Part shown: in pieces, positions 45,035 through 55,153 of the stretch
Layout of the letters: every line of letters starts with the position of its first letter
How positions within the stretch are numbered: the first letter of the stretch is position 1
Assembly (NCBI RefSeq): GCF_000765745.2
Contig: NZ_JRPC02000001.1
Span: forward strand, 87,648-151,647
Direction: 5' to 3'
Origin: Helicobacter apodemus
GTDB lineage: Bacteria; Campylobacterota; Campylobacteria; Campylobacterales; Helicobacteraceae
DNA: 64,000 bases
Program-made: the position numbers and the translations under genes
The notes under the pieces: generated by a model
The model's database searches: none
Seen by the model: the letters and a program-made list of their open reading frames with translations, nothing else
What the model was told of the DNA's origin: nothing

Positions 45035-45874
45035 TTAATGGACATCACGCCAAATTTTACGTTTCCATAAATAAGCGACTACACCCATAATCACCATAAA
45101 AATCACAAGTTTATAACCCAAAGATTCGCGTTCAGGTTTTTTGCTATCTCCAACGCTCTCCATATAAGCTATAACTTGATCTTCTGCTTCTTTAGTTAAA
45201 CCAACTCTAGGCATAGCAGTTCCTGCTAAATGCTTCTGTGGATCATTGATAAAAGTATGCAAATACTCTATATCTCGACTTCTAATCATCATTGATAAAT
45301 CTGGAACTTTTGTCTCAAGATAAGTTTTCAAACCACCCGCTGCATAAATTTTGTCATATTTTATATCGTGACATCTTGCACAAGCATCAATAAATACTTC
45401 CTTATTACTCATACTTTTAGGTGCGATGCTTTGTAAATAAGCAACCATATCAGAAATTTCTTGATCACTCATCCAATTATAATTTGGCATTGGGTGATTA
45501 CCATCAAACTTATGAGTTTGCTTTGTTGCTACCGCTATATCTTTAATAACATTCCCTAAAAAATTCTTCTCATAAATAAAACCTGCACTAGAAAGATCCG
45601 GCGGAACCACCCCATAAGCAGCTAATGCATCAGTATCAGAGAAAGGAGATTCCACCCCTTCTTTCTTAATACTATGACAAGCTATACAATTCGCAAAGAC
45701 AAGTTCTTTTCCATTTGCAGCATTTCCATTAGCACTTATTGGTGTTAAATCCAAAAAATTATAATCAGCAGGAGTAACTTTTGGGTGCATTTGGCTATGT
45801 GCAAAAGGCTCAACTCCCCAATAAATAATCGCTGTAACAATAACGACAATGATTAAGGTTAAGAATTCTTTCAT
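45035..45874 (-). CDS. petC: Cytochrome bc1 complex, diheme cytochrome c subunit
   Basis: This 279-residue subunit has two heme c sites: Cys63-x2-Cys66-His67 (CIACH) and Cys165-x2-Cys168-His169 (CARCH). Methionines in HPMPNYNWM and GTAMPRVGL may be axial ligands. An N-terminal anchor (5-20) and a C-terminal anchor (255-271) hold it in the inner membrane. It takes electrons from the Rieske protein to a soluble or oxidase-bound cytochrome. The diheme form in place of cytochrome c1 is typical of Campylobacterota. It lies 2 bases after petB. Confidence 0.92.
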   Translation of the reverse strand: MKEFLTLIIVVIVTAIIYWGVEPFAHSQMHPKVTPADYNFLDLTPISANGNAANGKELVFANCIACHSIKKEGVESPFSDTDALAAYGVVPPDLSSAGFIYEKNFLGNVIKDIAVATKQTHKFDGNHPMPNYNWMSDQEISDMVAYLQSIAPKSMSNKEVFIDACARCHDIKYDKIYAAGGLKTYLETKVPDLSMMIRSRDIEYLHTFINDPQKHLAGTAMPRVGLTKEAEDQVIAYMESVGDSKKPERESLGYKLVIFMVIMGVVAYLWKRKIWRDVH

Positions 45875-45876
45875 TT

Positions 45877-47109
45877 TTACTCCTTAGCTATTTTATCTTC
45901 AATTTTTGTAATAATTGGCAACACAATAAGCAACAGAGCTAAAAATGATATAGAAGCAACAAAACCAATATAAGCATTAGCTCCTGTCGGAGGCAATTTA
46001 CCCCATATTGTTAGAATAATCATATCTGCTACTAATAACCAAAACCATACCATAAATGCTGGACGCTTATGCGCAGGAGCCACAACATTGCTCCTATCAA
46101 GCCAAGGAAGGAAAAGAAAAATAACATTAGCAATACCAAAAGCTATTAAACCTAAATCCGCACTAAAGAAAAATCCCCTTAAAACTTCATAACTCCATAA
46201 AAAATACCATTCTGGATAAATATGAGGAGGGGTTTTTAAATGATCGGCAGGATCAAAGTTAATAGGATCAAGGGCAAAACTATAATGATAACAAGTCAAA
46301 TAAAATAAAAATGCTAAGAAGAAACTTGCTACAAAGAAGTCTTTAGATAAAAACATCGGCCAAAAAGGAATGACTTTGGATTCTTTTTTATTCCCCGCTT
46401 TAAATTTTTCTGCCTCTTTTTCAAAATCAATTTCCTCGCCATACATATTATTCACATGAGGAATCCTTAAGGTATAAAAATGTATCACAATAACCGCCAT
46501 AATAGCCACGGGCAATAAAACAACATGAAGCATGAAAAATCTAGTTAAAGTCGCATCAGAAACAATGAAATTACCGCGAATCCAAATCACTAAATCAGGA
46601 CCAATCACAGGAATAGCACCAAAGAGATTGGTAATAACTGCTGCAGCCCAATAACTCATCTGTCCCCAGGGTAACATATAGCCACTAAATGCCTCTGAAG
46701 AAAATAGAATAAATAACAACATACCTGTAATCCAAATCATTTCTCTCCCGCGTTTATAAGAACCATAATAAATACCAACAAACATATGGATATAAATAAT
46801 CAAAAAACACACAGAGGCACTAACAGCGTGTAAATGTCTCCAAAGCCAACCATATTTCACTTCTTGCATAATCGTATAATTAACGCTATCAAATGCCAAT
46901 TTAGTATCGGGTTTATAATACATTAATAAAAATAATCCAGAAACTACCAAAATAGTAAATAAAACAACTAAAACTATCCCCATAGCCCAAAGAAAATTAA
47001 TATTTTTAGGTATCCAATATTCTGTCATTAAAACTTTTGTTAAAGTCCTTATTGCGATTCTTTGATCTAACCAATCAATAACACCATTTGCTTTTTGTAT
47101 TTGCGCCAT
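45877..47109 (-). CDS. petB: Cytochrome b of the bc1 complex
   Basis: This 410-residue membrane subunit oxidises menaquinol. It has about eight to nine transmembrane helices, paired heme histidines (WLWRHLHAVSASVCFLIIYI with H-x13-H spacing, and FMLHVVLLPVAIMAVIVIHF), GYMLPWGQMSYW and the Qo-site PPHIYPEWYFLW (the PEWY motif). The b6-like N-terminal and the C-terminal parts form one polypeptide. It sits between petA and petC. Confidence 0.95.
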   Translation of the reverse strand: MAQIQKANGVIDWLDQRIAIRTLTKVLMTEYWIPKNINFLWAMGIVLVVLFTILVVSGLFLLMYYKPDTKLAFDSVNYTIMQEVKYGWLWRHLHAVSASVCFLIIYIHMFVGIYYGSYKRGREMIWITGMLLFILFSSEAFSGYMLPWGQMSYWAAAVITNLFGAIPVIGPDLVIWIRGNFIVSDATLTRFFMLHVVLLPVAIMAVIVIHFYTLRIPHVNNMYGEEIDFEKEAEKFKAGNKKESKVIPFWPMFLSKDFFVASFFLAFLFYLTCYHYSFALDPINFDPADHLKTPPHIYPEWYFLWSYEVLRGFFFSADLGLIAFGIANVIFLFLPWLDRSNVVAPAHKRPAFMVWFWLLVADMIILTIWGKLPPTGANAYIGFVASISFLALLLIVLPIITKIEDKIAKE

Positions 47110-47119
47110 TTAAACCTCC

Positions 47120-47623
47120 TTATGCCTTACCAACTAACTTTAAATACTCAGGACCCTCTTCTCCTAATACCAATTTATCCCCATCAATTTTAAAAGGTGG
47201 AATTTTCATAGGGCTAGGTGGAGGACCAAAAGTATTTTTACCACATACATCAAATTTACCACCATGACAAGCACAATGAAATTCTGCGGAATTTGTATTA
47301 TAAGAGGGAATACAGCCAAGATGAGTACATATCTGAATCCCGACACTATAATTTATATCACCTACAACAACATCCCTATCTTCACATTTTTTCATCGCTA
47401 CGGTTTTTTTAATAATATACACAGGAGTTCCTCTATATTCAACTTGCCTATATTCACCCTCTTGCATACTGCTTAAATCTATAGTAGTAAAACCAGCGGA
47501 TACTACACTTGGCAAGGGATCCCAAGAAGATTTCATAGCAACTAGTGAAGCACCAACACCTACTGCTGCAATTCCTCCAAGAGTCATACCAAGAAAATCT
47601 CTACGATTGATATTTTCTGCCAT
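47120..47623 (-). CDS. petA: Rieske iron-sulfur subunit of the bc1 complex
   Basis: This 167-residue protein carries a twin-arginine signal-anchor (INRRDFLGMTLGGIAAVGVG) and a [2Fe-2S] domain with ligands in ICTHLGC (Cys99, His101; Cys104 disulfide) and CACHGG (Cys117, His120; Cys119 disulfide). It is exported folded by Tat and moves between cytochrome b and the c subunit. It is the first gene of petA-petB-petC. Confidence 0.95.
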   Translation of the reverse strand: MAENINRRDFLGMTLGGIAAVGVGASLVAMKSSWDPLPSVVSAGFTTIDLSSMQEGEYRQVEYRGTPVYIIKKTVAMKKCEDRDVVVGDINYSVGIQICTHLGCIPSYNTNSAEFHCACHGGKFDVCGKNTFGPPPSPMKIPPFKIDGDKLVLGEEGPEYLKLVGKA

Positions 47624-48016
47624 TATTGCCTCCTAACTCATAATTTAAACATAAAACCTATTATTTTAACACAAGAAAACTTTAATTACTGAATATTTTT
47701 CTAGTAATTTGAGAAAAAGTAAAATATTTTAAATCTTTAACAAAACCTAGCAAAAAGAAAGTAAGATTTTTACATTTACAAATTCTCCAATACAAATAAC
47801 AATATAAAAATTCCCAAAAAGCTTTAACAAAAAACAAAAATCTGCTTAAAAAAATCACAAACTATTAGTAAAAAACTTGAACTTGAATATAAAAATTGAG
47901 TGGTAAATCTTTTTATAAAAACTAATATGATTTCAAATATCCTAATGCATAAATATTCTTGTTGCTTTGTAATTCCAAAATAATGATTGGTGGTTTATGA
48001 TTTTTAAGGAGCAGTA

Positions 48017-48076
48017 ATGCTTACCACTAACAATTTTATACCAAATCTAATAGAAAAAAGTCTTATGAGAGATTAA
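48017..48076 (+). pseudogene. 19-codon frame with good ribosome site, possible gene remnant
   Basis: AAGGAG lies five bases before an ATG that opens 19 codons (start MLTTNNFIPNLIEK). After the stop, the same frame has another TAA, then 29 open codons (start VAIVNLTEQLNLNI). This could be a leader peptide or the 5' end of a decayed gene. No family recognised. Confidence 0.2.
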
Positions 48077-48192
48077 TTATAAGTAGCAATAGTAAATCTT
48101 ACAGAACAATTAAATTTAAATATTAATAAAAAACAATTCTTCCAAAAGTCAATAACAAGAATAGCTCCTCCATAAAAGAGCATAAAAGATAA

Positions 48193-48299
48193 GTTTATCC
48201 TACATAGGCAAGTATAACTCCTATCTTTGAATCTTTCTTTTCACAACAAAACCATTTTAAATGGTTTTATGATTTTCTATCTTGCCCGATAAGATAAAC
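48193..48299. ncRNA. Candidate structured RNA
   Basis: Nested arms: GTTTATC (48193-48199) with GATAAAC (48293-48299); GGCAAG (48207-48212) with CTTGCC (48281-48286); and a central hairpin AAAACCATTT / AAATGGTTTT at 48248-48268. The outer two helices enclose unpaired stretches, giving a rod about 107 bases long with bulges. Orientation is unknown. A 6S-like or other regulatory RNA is possible; no known family is identified. Confidence 0.25.
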
Positions 48300-48546
48300 A
48301 TTCACTGGTATTAAATAACCCACAACAAACCCGATATACTTCATCCTTAAATACTACAATTTTACCTAATGCTTGCCATAAATTCCCAGTCTTAAATCAT
48401 TTCAAAAAACTCCATTAGGAATTTCTTACACAAAAAGCAAGATTATCTCTACTCTTTGAAGTCAAATATATTGATAACTTCATATACTAATAAAAATAAA
48501 TTCAAACAAAATATAGCAGAAAAAAGAAGTAAAATCGCAATAAGAA

Positions 48547-48563
48547 AACTTATCGCGTAAGTT
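48547..48563 (-). terminator. Terminator-like hairpin after rplQ
   Basis: AACTTA (48547-48552) and TAAGTT (48558-48563) form a stem with the loop CGCGA at the rplQ stop; on the minus strand it is followed by TTCTTATT. A modest rho-independent terminator for the end of the ribosomal cluster. Confidence 0.4.
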
Positions 48564-48913
48564 CAGATTAATTCAATGATAGCCATTTGGGAAGCATCAC
48601 CTACCCTTAATCTTGTTTTGATGATTCTTGTATAGCCACCATTTCTATTTACATATTTTGGAGCAATCTCTTTAATAATCTTTTTCACAGACTCTTTATG
48701 TTGTAAATGTGAGAAAATTAAACGATGTGCCATAGAATCATTTTTCTTAGCCTTAGTAATAAGTTTTTCAAAGTAACTTTGTAGCTCCTTTGCCTTTGGA
48801 AGTGTTGTCTCAATTTTTCCACTTATAATTAAAGCAATAGATAAATTTTTTAACAGAGCTTTTCTATGAGAGGAGGTTCTGCCAAGCTTTCTATATCCGT
48901 GTTTATGTCTCAT
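48563..48913 (-). CDS. rplQ: Ribosomal protein L17
   Basis: This 116-residue 50S protein begins [20 protein letters not shown] and contains [19 protein letters not shown] and [21 protein letters not shown], all family hallmarks. It is the last gene of the alpha operon, 15 bases after rpoA. Confidence 0.96.
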   Translation of the reverse strand: MRHKHGYRKLGRTSSHRKALLKNLSIALIISGKIETTLPKAKELQSYFEKLITKAKKNDSMAHRLIFSHLQHKESVKKIIKEIAPKYVNRNGGYTRIIKTRLRVGDASQMAIIELI

Positions 48914-48928
48914 TTCATATCCTTAATT

Positions 48929-49918
48929 TTAGTTAGAAAATTTTTTCTTAAGACGTAGGGCTAGATCTTTAGAAATTGGTTTATTCACTGGATAGCCTAA
49001 CTCATCAAGTTTCATTGTAATTTCATCTAAAGACTTTTTACCTAAATTTTTAATATTTTTAATTTGATCTTCACTTAATAACACCAATTCACCTAAATAA
49101 CGAATCCCTGACCTATCTAAACAATTAAAACATCTTGCACTAAAATTCAAACTATCGATACTTTGCAAGAGTGTTTTTATCTCAGGAATATCCTCTTCTC
49201 CATCACTAACCTCTGAAACTTCTATATTAAGCTCTGAATTAAAAATCGCCATTTGTCTATGCATAACACTTAACGCATTTTTAAAAGCAGTCAAAGGCTC
49301 TACTTGTCCATCGGTTTGAATATCAAAAATTACCTTTTCATAATTAGGATCATCTTCTAAAAGAATATTCTCTGTAGTATAAGTAACATTTGTAACGGGC
49401 GTAAAATATGCGTCTAATGCCATAAATCCCTCTGGAACATCTGGTCGTATATCTTCACTAGCTACATAACCAATTCCCTTACGAATAATGATAGAAAAAT
49501 TAAGTGATGCATCTTCATTAATAGTTGCCAAATGTGTATCTGGAGTAACAATATCAATGGTATCATTTTCCAAATCTGCACCTGTAATAACTCTTGGTCC
49601 AGTGAATTTATAATCTATAGTAATGCTTTCTTGATCATCTTTAGTTTTAAAACGAATCGCCTTAAGATTAACGATAAAATGTGAAACATCTTCCACTACA
49701 CCACGAATAGAATCAAACTCATGTGCCACTCCTGCTATTTTAAGTGCTATTGGGGCGCTACCAACAGAGCTTCCAAGCAATAATCTTCGCAATGGATGTG
49801 CTAAAGTAATTGCATATCCAAATTCAAAGGGATATGCACTAATTTGAACTCTATTTAAACCAATTTCTTTAACTTCAATCTTTGTTGGCACATGAGGAGA
49901 AATTTTGATACTTTTCAT
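48929..49918 (-). CDS. rpoA: RNA polymerase alpha subunit
   Basis: The 329-residue subunit has the N-terminal assembly domain (FGYAITLAHPLRRLLLGSSVGSA motif, the dimer helix) and the C-terminal domain (about 245-329) with CFNCLDRSGIRYLGELVLLS and IKNIKNLGKKSLDEI, which contacts UP elements and activators. The LNFSARCFNC form in place of LxLSVRxxNC is a small variation. It lies 20 bases after rpsD. Confidence 0.97.
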   Translation of the reverse strand: MKSIKISPHVPTKIEVKEIGLNRVQISAYPFEFGYAITLAHPLRRLLLGSSVGSAPIALKIAGVAHEFDSIRGVVEDVSHFIVNLKAIRFKTKDDQESITIDYKFTGPRVITGADLENDTIDIVTPDTHLATINEDASLNFSIIIRKGIGYVASEDIRPDVPEGFMALDAYFTPVTNVTYTTENILLEDDPNYEKVIFDIQTDGQVEPLTAFKNALSVMHRQMAIFNSELNIEVSEVSDGEEDIPEIKTLLQSIDSLNFSARCFNCLDRSGIRYLGELVLLSEDQIKNIKNLGKKSLDEITMKLDELGYPVNKPISKDLALRLKKKFSN

Positions 49919-49938
49919 ACTAACACCTTCTTTAAGTA

Positions 49939-50565
49939 TTATTTAGAATATAACTCGACAATGAGCCTCTCTTCAATAGGAATAACCACCTCTTCTCTCT
50001 CTGGTAATCGTGTAAAGATTCCAAAAACCTTTTCTACATCCACATCAACCCAAGGGACAATACCAGTTTGTTTAGTTAATTCAATAGCCCTTTGGACTTG
50101 GCGATTATTCTTAGTTTTTTCACAAATTTCAATCTTTTGTCCAATATGCACAAAAGCTGAAGGAATATCAAGTCTCTTACCATCTACTAATACATGCCCA
50201 TGCACCACTAATTGTCTTGCAAATCTTCTAGTAGTTGCAAATCCCATTCTATAAACAACATTATCTAATCTTCTCTCAATAAGCTTAATGAGATTCTCCC
50301 CCGTATTCCCTTGCAACCTATTAGCCTCAACAAACATTGCACGAAATTGTTTTTCAGAGACTCCATACATCATTTTTGCTTTTTGCTTTTCACGTAGTTG
50401 AATCCCATATTCAGAAATTTTACCTCTTCTTTGTCCGTGTTGTCCAGGACCATAAGGACGCTTATCTAATGCACTTTTTCCTGCCAATCTTCTTTCGCCC
50501 TTTAAGGCAAGACTAACACCAAATCTTCTCTCAATCTTTTCTACAGGACCTCTATATCTAGCCAT
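49939..50565 (-). CDS. rpsD: Ribosomal protein S4
   Basis: This 208-residue 30S assembly protein starts [16 protein letters not shown] without the N-terminal zinc cysteines, so it is the C-minus form. The S4 RNA-binding domain is visible at [20 protein letters not shown] / [18 protein letters not shown]. In many bacteria S4 represses its own operon; that is not shown here. Confidence 0.96.
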   Translation of the reverse strand: MARYRGPVEKIERRFGVSLALKGERRLAGKSALDKRPYGPGQHGQRRGKISEYGIQLREKQKAKMMYGVSEKQFRAMFVEANRLQGNTGENLIKLIERRLDNVVYRMGFATTRRFARQLVVHGHVLVDGKRLDIPSAFVHIGQKIEICEKTKNNRQVQRAIELTKQTGIVPWVDVDVEKVFGIFTRLPEREEVVIPIEERLIVELYSK

Positions 50566-50574
50566 ATCTTCTCC

Positions 50575-50967
50575 TTAGACTCTTCTTCTTTTTGGAGCAC
50601 GACAACCATTGTGTGGCAATGGAGTAACATCCTTAAACCATAAAACTTTAATTCCCTCTATGCTTCCTAAACTTTTTACAGCAGTTTCTCGACCACTTCC
50701 TGGACCTTGTATTTTTACTCCAAGCTCTTTAATTCCGTGCTCTTTTGCCTTAGCTACAGCATCTTCAACCGCCTGTTGTGCCGCATAAGGAGTAGATTTT
50801 TTACTTCCTTTAAACCCTAATGCACCTGCGGTACTCCAACAAATAACATTACCCATCTCATCAGTGATTGTTACACTAGTATTATTAAATGCTGCAGAAA
50901 TATGTATAATACCCCTTGCTATATTTTTCTTAACTACTCTTTTTTTATTAATATTTCTCTTAGCCAT
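50575..50967 (-). CDS. rpsK: Ribosomal protein S11
   Basis: This 130-residue platform protein of the 30S subunit shows [50 protein letters not shown] and the basic end [12 protein letters not shown]. Nine bases separate it from rpsM upstream and from rpsD downstream. Confidence 0.96.
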   Translation of the reverse strand: MAKRNINKKRVVKKNIARGIIHISAAFNNTSVTITDEMGNVICWSTAGALGFKGSKKSTPYAAQQAVEDAVAKAKEHGIKELGVKIQGPGSGRETAVKSLGSIEGIKVLWFKDVTPLPHNGCRAPKRRRV

Positions 50968-50976
50968 TTTTACCCC

Positions 50977-51345
50977 TTATTTTGATGCACTACCAACAGT
51001 TTTTCTTTTACCTTTTCGTGTTCTAGCATTATTTTTTGTTGTCTGCCCACGAACAGGAAGTCCTTTACGATGTCTTAATCCACGATAGTTCCCTAAATCC
51101 ATAAGAGCCTTAATATCCATTGTAACTTTTTTGCGCAAATCACCCTCTACGATATGGTTTGTTTGAATTTCTTTTGCAATTTTTGAAATTTCATCCTCAC
51201 CAAGGTCTTGAACCCTTTTATCATAAGAAATATTTACAGCCTTTAAAATATCTCTTGCACTCTTTAAGCCAATACCATAAATATAGGTTAAAGCATATTC
51301 TATTCTCTTTTTTTTGGGTAAATCAACACCAGCAATTCTCGCCAT
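50977..51345 (-). CDS. rpsM: Ribosomal protein S13
   Basis: This 122-residue 30S head protein has [32 protein letters not shown] (helix-hairpin motif) and the tail [20 protein letters not shown]. It follows rpmJ by 12 bases. Confidence 0.96.
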   Translation of the reverse strand: MARIAGVDLPKKKRIEYALTYIYGIGLKSARDILKAVNISYDKRVQDLGEDEISKIAKEIQTNHIVEGDLRKKVTMDIKALMDLGNYRGLRHRKGLPVRGQTTKNNARTRKGKRKTVGSASK

Positions 51346-51357
51346 TCTTATTCCTTT

Positions 51358-51471
51358 TTATCCTTGTCTTTGTTTATGTTTTGGATTCTCGCAAATTACT
51401 CGAATCACACCTTTTCTCTTAATAACCTTGCACTTGTCGCACATTTTTTTGACAGAGGGTCTAACTTTCAT
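51358..51471 (-). CDS. rpmJ: Ribosomal protein L36
   Basis: This 37-residue zinc-ribbon protein has ligands Cys11, Cys14, Cys27 and His32 (CDKC ... CENPKH), so it is the zinc-containing form. It begins [10 protein letters not shown]. It lies between infA (217 bases upstream) and rpsM. Confidence 0.95.
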   Translation of the reverse strand: MKVRPSVKKMCDKCKVIKRKGVIRVICENPKHKQRQG

Positions 51472-51688
51472 AATCTATTCCCTACCTTAAAATATAAAAT
51501 CTCTCATTTAAGAATCTAAAATTTATTTTTGAATCGCTCTAAAAGTGCTTCCTAATTATTCATTAGACATTGAGTTTATAGTCCTCAAAAGGCTTATTCA
51601 TCACCCAAACGACTATGCAAACGCGATTGAAAAAATCACATTAAATTTGCAAATAAAGCCTAAATTATAGAAAAAATCCTATTAAAAT

Positions 51689-51907
51689 CTACTTATACCG
51701 AAAAGTAATTCTACCTTTATCAAGACTATAAGGGGTTAGTTCAATTTTCACCTTATCCCCTTGTAGGATTTTAATATAATGCATCCGCATTCTTCCTGCA
51801 ATATGGCATAAAATAATATGCCCATTCTCTAATTCAACCCTAAAAGTTGCATTTGGCAAAGCCTCACGAACAATTCCATCGACTTCAATCACATCATCTT
51901 TTGCCAC
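51689..51907 (-). CDS. infA: Translation initiation factor IF-1
   Basis: This 72-residue OB-fold protein blocks the A site during initiation. It begins [20 protein letters not shown] and contains [20 protein letters not shown] and the end [13 protein letters not shown]. It is 2 bases after map; the 217-base gap to rpmJ downstream holds no gene. Confidence 0.95.
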   Translation of the reverse strand: MAKDDVIEVDGIVREALPNATFRVELENGHIILCHIAGRMRMHYIKILQGDKVKIELTPYSLDKGRITFRYK

Positions 51908-51909
51908 TC

Positions 51910-52668
51910 TTATTCCTTTGATAAAATTTCTGCTTTTCCATTCACTATTGCTACGGTATGCTCATAATGGCTACCGCGCATACCATCACTTGAAACGACA
52001 CTCCATTTATCCTCTAAAATCTTTGGTTGCCCTTCTTTTTGGCAAATCATAGGTTCAATGCAGAATACCATTCCTTCTTTAATCTTATCACCTTGTTTAG
52101 CTTTTTTGCCTTCTAGATAATTCGGTATTTCTGGTGCCTCGTGAGGTTTCCTCCCAATTCCATGACCACAAAAACCAAGCAAAGGCACATAACCATAATC
52201 CAAAATAAAATCCTCTAGCAAGCCACTTAATTCCTTGAAATGCATTCCTGCTTTGATTTGACTAATAGCAAAATAAAGTGCATCTTTAGAACAAGCAATA
52301 AGTCGCTCATCCTCTTCAGATATATTACCGATTCCGCAAGTAATAGCCGCATCACCAAACCAACCATTAAATTCCACACCAATATCAAGCCCTACAATAT
52401 CACCCTCTTTTAAGGTGTATCCATTAGGCACACCGTGGATAATCACCTCATTAACCGAAGTGCATACAGAACCACTAAATCCATATAATCCCTTAAAAGA
52501 AGGTTTTCCTCCACAAGAGCGGATAAACTTCTCCCCCATATCATCAATCTCTTTAAGCGTAATACCTGGTTTTAGTTGAGCTTTAAGGTGATTGAGTGTC
52601 TTAGCTACAATTTTACTTGCTGCTGCAATGGATTGAATTTCTGAAGCCTTACGAATCGCAATAGCCAT
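51910..52668 (-). CDS. map: Methionine aminopeptidase
   Basis: This type I enzyme (252 residues) removes the N-terminal methionine. Metal ligands are visible: Asp in [16 protein letters not shown] (two Asp), His in [20 protein letters not shown], and Glu residues in MVFCIEPMI and [10 protein letters not shown]. The ATG at 52668 overlaps the secY stop (TGATG), preferred over the GTG one codon earlier. Confidence 0.95.
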   Translation of the reverse strand: MAIAIRKASEIQSIAAASKIVAKTLNHLKAQLKPGITLKEIDDMGEKFIRSCGGKPSFKGLYGFSGSVCTSVNEVIIHGVPNGYTLKEGDIVGLDIGVEFNGWFGDAAITCGIGNISEEDERLIACSKDALYFAISQIKAGMHFKELSGLLEDFILDYGYVPLLGFCGHGIGRKPHEAPEIPNYLEGKKAKQGDKIKEGMVFCIEPMICQKEGQPKILEDKWSVVSSDGMRGSHYEHTVAIVNGKAEILSKE

Positions 52669-53927
52669 CACAAACCAACCGCACTTAGAGTTTTATATTT
52701 ATTCATATAAATTTGTGCTTCTATTTTTCTCATTGTATCAATAGCAACTTGCACGACAATTAAAACAGTAGTTCCCCCAAAATAAAAAGGGATTCCAGAA
52801 GCTTTTACTAAAATCCAAGGCAAAGTAGCAATGATAGCTAAATACAAAGAACCCCAAAAAGTTAATTTATTAGCAATACTTGTTAGAAAGTTTGCCGTTC
52901 CCTCACCAGGTCTAATGCCGGGTATAAAACCACCTTGTCTCTTTAAATTTTCCGAAATATCTTTAGCATTAAAAATAATAGATGCGTAAAAATAAGCGAA
53001 GAAAATCACAAAAAAGAACATCAAGACATTATAAAGATAACCATTAGGATTGAGATAATCTGCAATTTCAATCACAACACTATTAGAAGAGGATTGCAAA
53101 ATAGTAGCAGGAAACATCAAAATAGCAGAAGCAAAAATTGGAGGGATAACCCCGCTAAGATTCATCTTAATAGGAATATAATTCATTATCCTTTTATCTT
53201 GATTTTGCATTACTACCCTTCTTGAATAAGAGACTGGAATTCTCCGCTCTCCTAATTCAACAAAAATAATACAACCCACTGTTAAGATAATAATCACGGC
53301 AATAAATAATAAAGCAAACCAACTAATTTGATTAGTATTAACTAAATTAAATGTCCCAGCAATAGCACTTGGTATGCCAGAAACAATGCCAGCAAAAATA
53401 ATAAGACTAATACCATTTCCAACACCCCTTTGGGTAATTTGCTCACCTATCCACATTAATAACATTGTCCCACAAAGCATGGAAATAGCAGAAATAACAA
53501 TAAAAGTATTCATATCAATCATAATAGCACCATTGGCTCCCGTCCCTAAACTTCTTAAACCGATAGAGACCCCTATTGCTTGAATTAAAGTAATTACAAT
53601 TGTAAGATAACGAATAATTTGCATATACTTTTGCATGCCATCACGTTCTTTTTTCATCTTTCCTAAATTTGGAAAAGTAGCCGCTAAAAGCTCCATAATA
53701 ATAGAAGCCGTAATATAAGGCATAATCCCAAGTGAAATGATACTTAAACGTTCCACAGCATTTCCACTAAACATATTAAATAAGCCTAGTGCATTTGAAG
53801 CATTATTTTCAAAAAAAGATTTAATAACGATAGTATCAACTCCTGGCACAGGGACATAAGCTAAAACGCGATAAAGAAAAAGAAAGCCTAAAGTAATAAG
53901 AATCTTATTTACAATTACTTTATTCAT
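52668..53927 (-). CDS. secY: Protein translocase subunit SecY
   Basis: This 419-residue channel protein has ten transmembrane helices. Family sites include LGFLFLYRVLAYVPVPGVD near the N terminus, LGIMPYITASIIMELL, RGVGNGISLIIFAGIV and GFIPGIRPGEGTANFL. It forms the SecYEG pore. Its start overlaps the rplO stop by one base. Confidence 0.96.
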   Translation of the reverse strand: MNKVIVNKILITLGFLFLYRVLAYVPVPGVDTIVIKSFFENNASNALGLFNMFSGNAVERLSIISLGIMPYITASIIMELLAATFPNLGKMKKERDGMQKYMQIIRYLTIVITLIQAIGVSIGLRSLGTGANGAIMIDMNTFIVISAISMLCGTMLLMWIGEQITQRGVGNGISLIIFAGIVSGIPSAIAGTFNLVNTNQISWFALLFIAVIIILTVGCIIFVELGERRIPVSYSRRVVMQNQDKRIMNYIPIKMNLSGVIPPIFASAILMFPATILQSSSNSVVIEIADYLNPNGYLYNVLMFFFVIFFAYFYASIIFNAKDISENLKRQGGFIPGIRPGEGTANFLTSIANKLTFWGSLYLAIIATLPWILVKASGIPFYFGGTTVLIVVQVAIDTMRKIEAQIYMNKYKTLSAVGL

Positions 53928-54328
53928 TATTTCTGTCCGCTTGTTAAGATTCTCTTATCTTTAATTTTAGACACAAGGTTTCTAGCCTCTTTGCCTATTA
54001 ATTTAATTTTTGTGATATAAGAAGGAAATTTATAAACACTCCTAATGCTTTCAAAAGTAATTTCACTTAAATCATTGATGGCTTTAACCTTTTGGACATT
54101 AATAACATAAGGTTTAACCACTCTACTTGTAAAACCAATTTTTGGTAATCTTCTTTGCAAAGGTTGCTGACCACCTTCAAAGCCTCTTTTTTGTTTAGAG
54201 CCTGTCCTTGCAGTCTGTCCTTTACCTCCTCTTGTAGAGGTTTTACCCATACCACTGCCTTGACCACGTCCAACTCTTTTTATTTTCTTTACACTACCTT
54301 TTGCGGGTGCTAAATTTTCTAATGCCAT
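53927..54328 (-). CDS. rplO: Ribosomal protein L15
   Basis: This 133-residue protein has the glycine/arginine-rich N terminus [19 protein letters not shown] followed by [17 protein letters not shown]. In E. coli L30 (rpmD) would lie before it; here rpsE is directly upstream at 10 bases, so rpmD is absent. Confidence 0.95.
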   Translation of the reverse strand: MALENLAPAKGSVKKIKRVGRGQGSGMGKTSTRGGKGQTARTGSKQKRGFEGGQQPLQRRLPKIGFTSRVVKPYVINVQKVKAINDLSEITFESIRSVYKFPSYITKIKLIGKEARNLVSKIKDKRILTSGQK

Positions 54329-54338
54329 TATTTCTCCC

Positions 54339-54779
54339 TTATACCTTTACTTTAGAAAGGGCATCAATAGTTGCACGAACAACATTATAAGGATTGTTTG
54401 AACCTAGAGATTTTGTCAAAATATCTTTAATCCCCGCCATTTCTAAAACTGGACGCACTGATCCACCTGCAATAACTCCTGTTCCCTCACTTGCTGGCTT
54501 AAGTAAAATAATACTTGAATTATATTTTTGCTGCACATCGTGTGCTATGGTTGTGCCTTTAATATTAATTTTAATAATATTTTTAAAAGCATCATCAATA
54601 GCCTTTTTAATAGCATCAGGAACTTCTTTTGCTTTCCCAAGCCCAAATCCAACCAAACCTTCTTTATTCCCTACTACAACTAAAGCATTAAAACGGAATC
54701 TACGACCCCCTTTTACTACTTTTGTTACACGTCCAATATTTACAACAACTTCTTTAAAATCTTCTCTATTGATTTCCAT
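54339..54779 (-). CDS. rpsE: Ribosomal protein S5
   Basis: This 146-residue 30S protein has the double-stranded RNA-binding-like N-terminal domain ([20 protein letters not shown]) and [15 protein letters not shown] and [20 protein letters not shown]. It is a little shorter than the E. coli protein at the C terminus, as is normal in this phylum. Confidence 0.96.
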   Translation of the reverse strand: MEINREDFKEVVVNIGRVTKVVKGGRRFRFNALVVVGNKEGLVGFGLGKAKEVPDAIKKAIDDAFKNIIKINIKGTTIAHDVQQKYNSSIILLKPASEGTGVIAGGSVRPVLEMAGIKDILTKSLGSNNPYNVVRATIDALSKVKV

Positions 54780-54787
54780 ATTATCCC

Positions 54788-55144
54788 CTACAAACTAATT
54801 CCGCTCTCACGAAGAGAATCCGCAAAACTTGCAACAACTCCGTGATATAAATAACCATTCCTATCAAAAACTACTTCTGCAACATTTATCTTTTTTAAAT
54901 TATCCGCTAAAGCAATGGCGATTTTTTTCACATCTTCTTTATTGTTTTTTAAACCCATTTTCTTACCATCTATACTAGCTAAAGTTACGCCTTTAACATC
55001 ATCAATAGCTTGTGCATAAAAATATCTATTAGAACGAAAAATGCTTAATCTAGGAATATTAGCATTACCAAATATTTGGGAGCGGATTCTTAATTTTCTT
55101 TTTAATCTTAAACTTCTTTTTTTCTTAATAATCTTATCTGTCAT
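54788..55144 (-). CDS. rplR: Ribosomal protein L18
   Basis: This 118-residue 5S rRNA-binding protein has [37 protein letters not shown] and the end [20 protein letters not shown]. It lies 8 bases before rpsE and 9 after rplF. Confidence 0.95.
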   Translation of the reverse strand: MTDKIIKKKRSLRLKRKLRIRSQIFGNANIPRLSIFRSNRYFYAQAIDDVKGVTLASIDGKKMGLKNNKEDVKKIAIALADNLKKINVAEVVFDRNGYLYHGVVASFADSLRESGISL

Positions 55145-55153
55145 AATCTATCC

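Larger units (their letters stand above)
47624..48562. other. Gene-free region between petA and rplQ
   Basis: These 939 very AT-rich bases hold no intact gene. They contain a 19-codon frame with an ideal ribosome site (48017-48076), followed by further broken coding-like stretches on the plus strand, and a set of nested inverted repeats (48193-48299). No tRNA, rRNA or mobile element is recognisable. It may be a site of past gene loss plus a small RNA gene. Confidence 0.6.

Noticed and set aside
54394..54798. 134-codon open frame opposite rpsE
   Set aside because: Antisense shadow of a universally conserved ribosomal gene, without a ribosome site.
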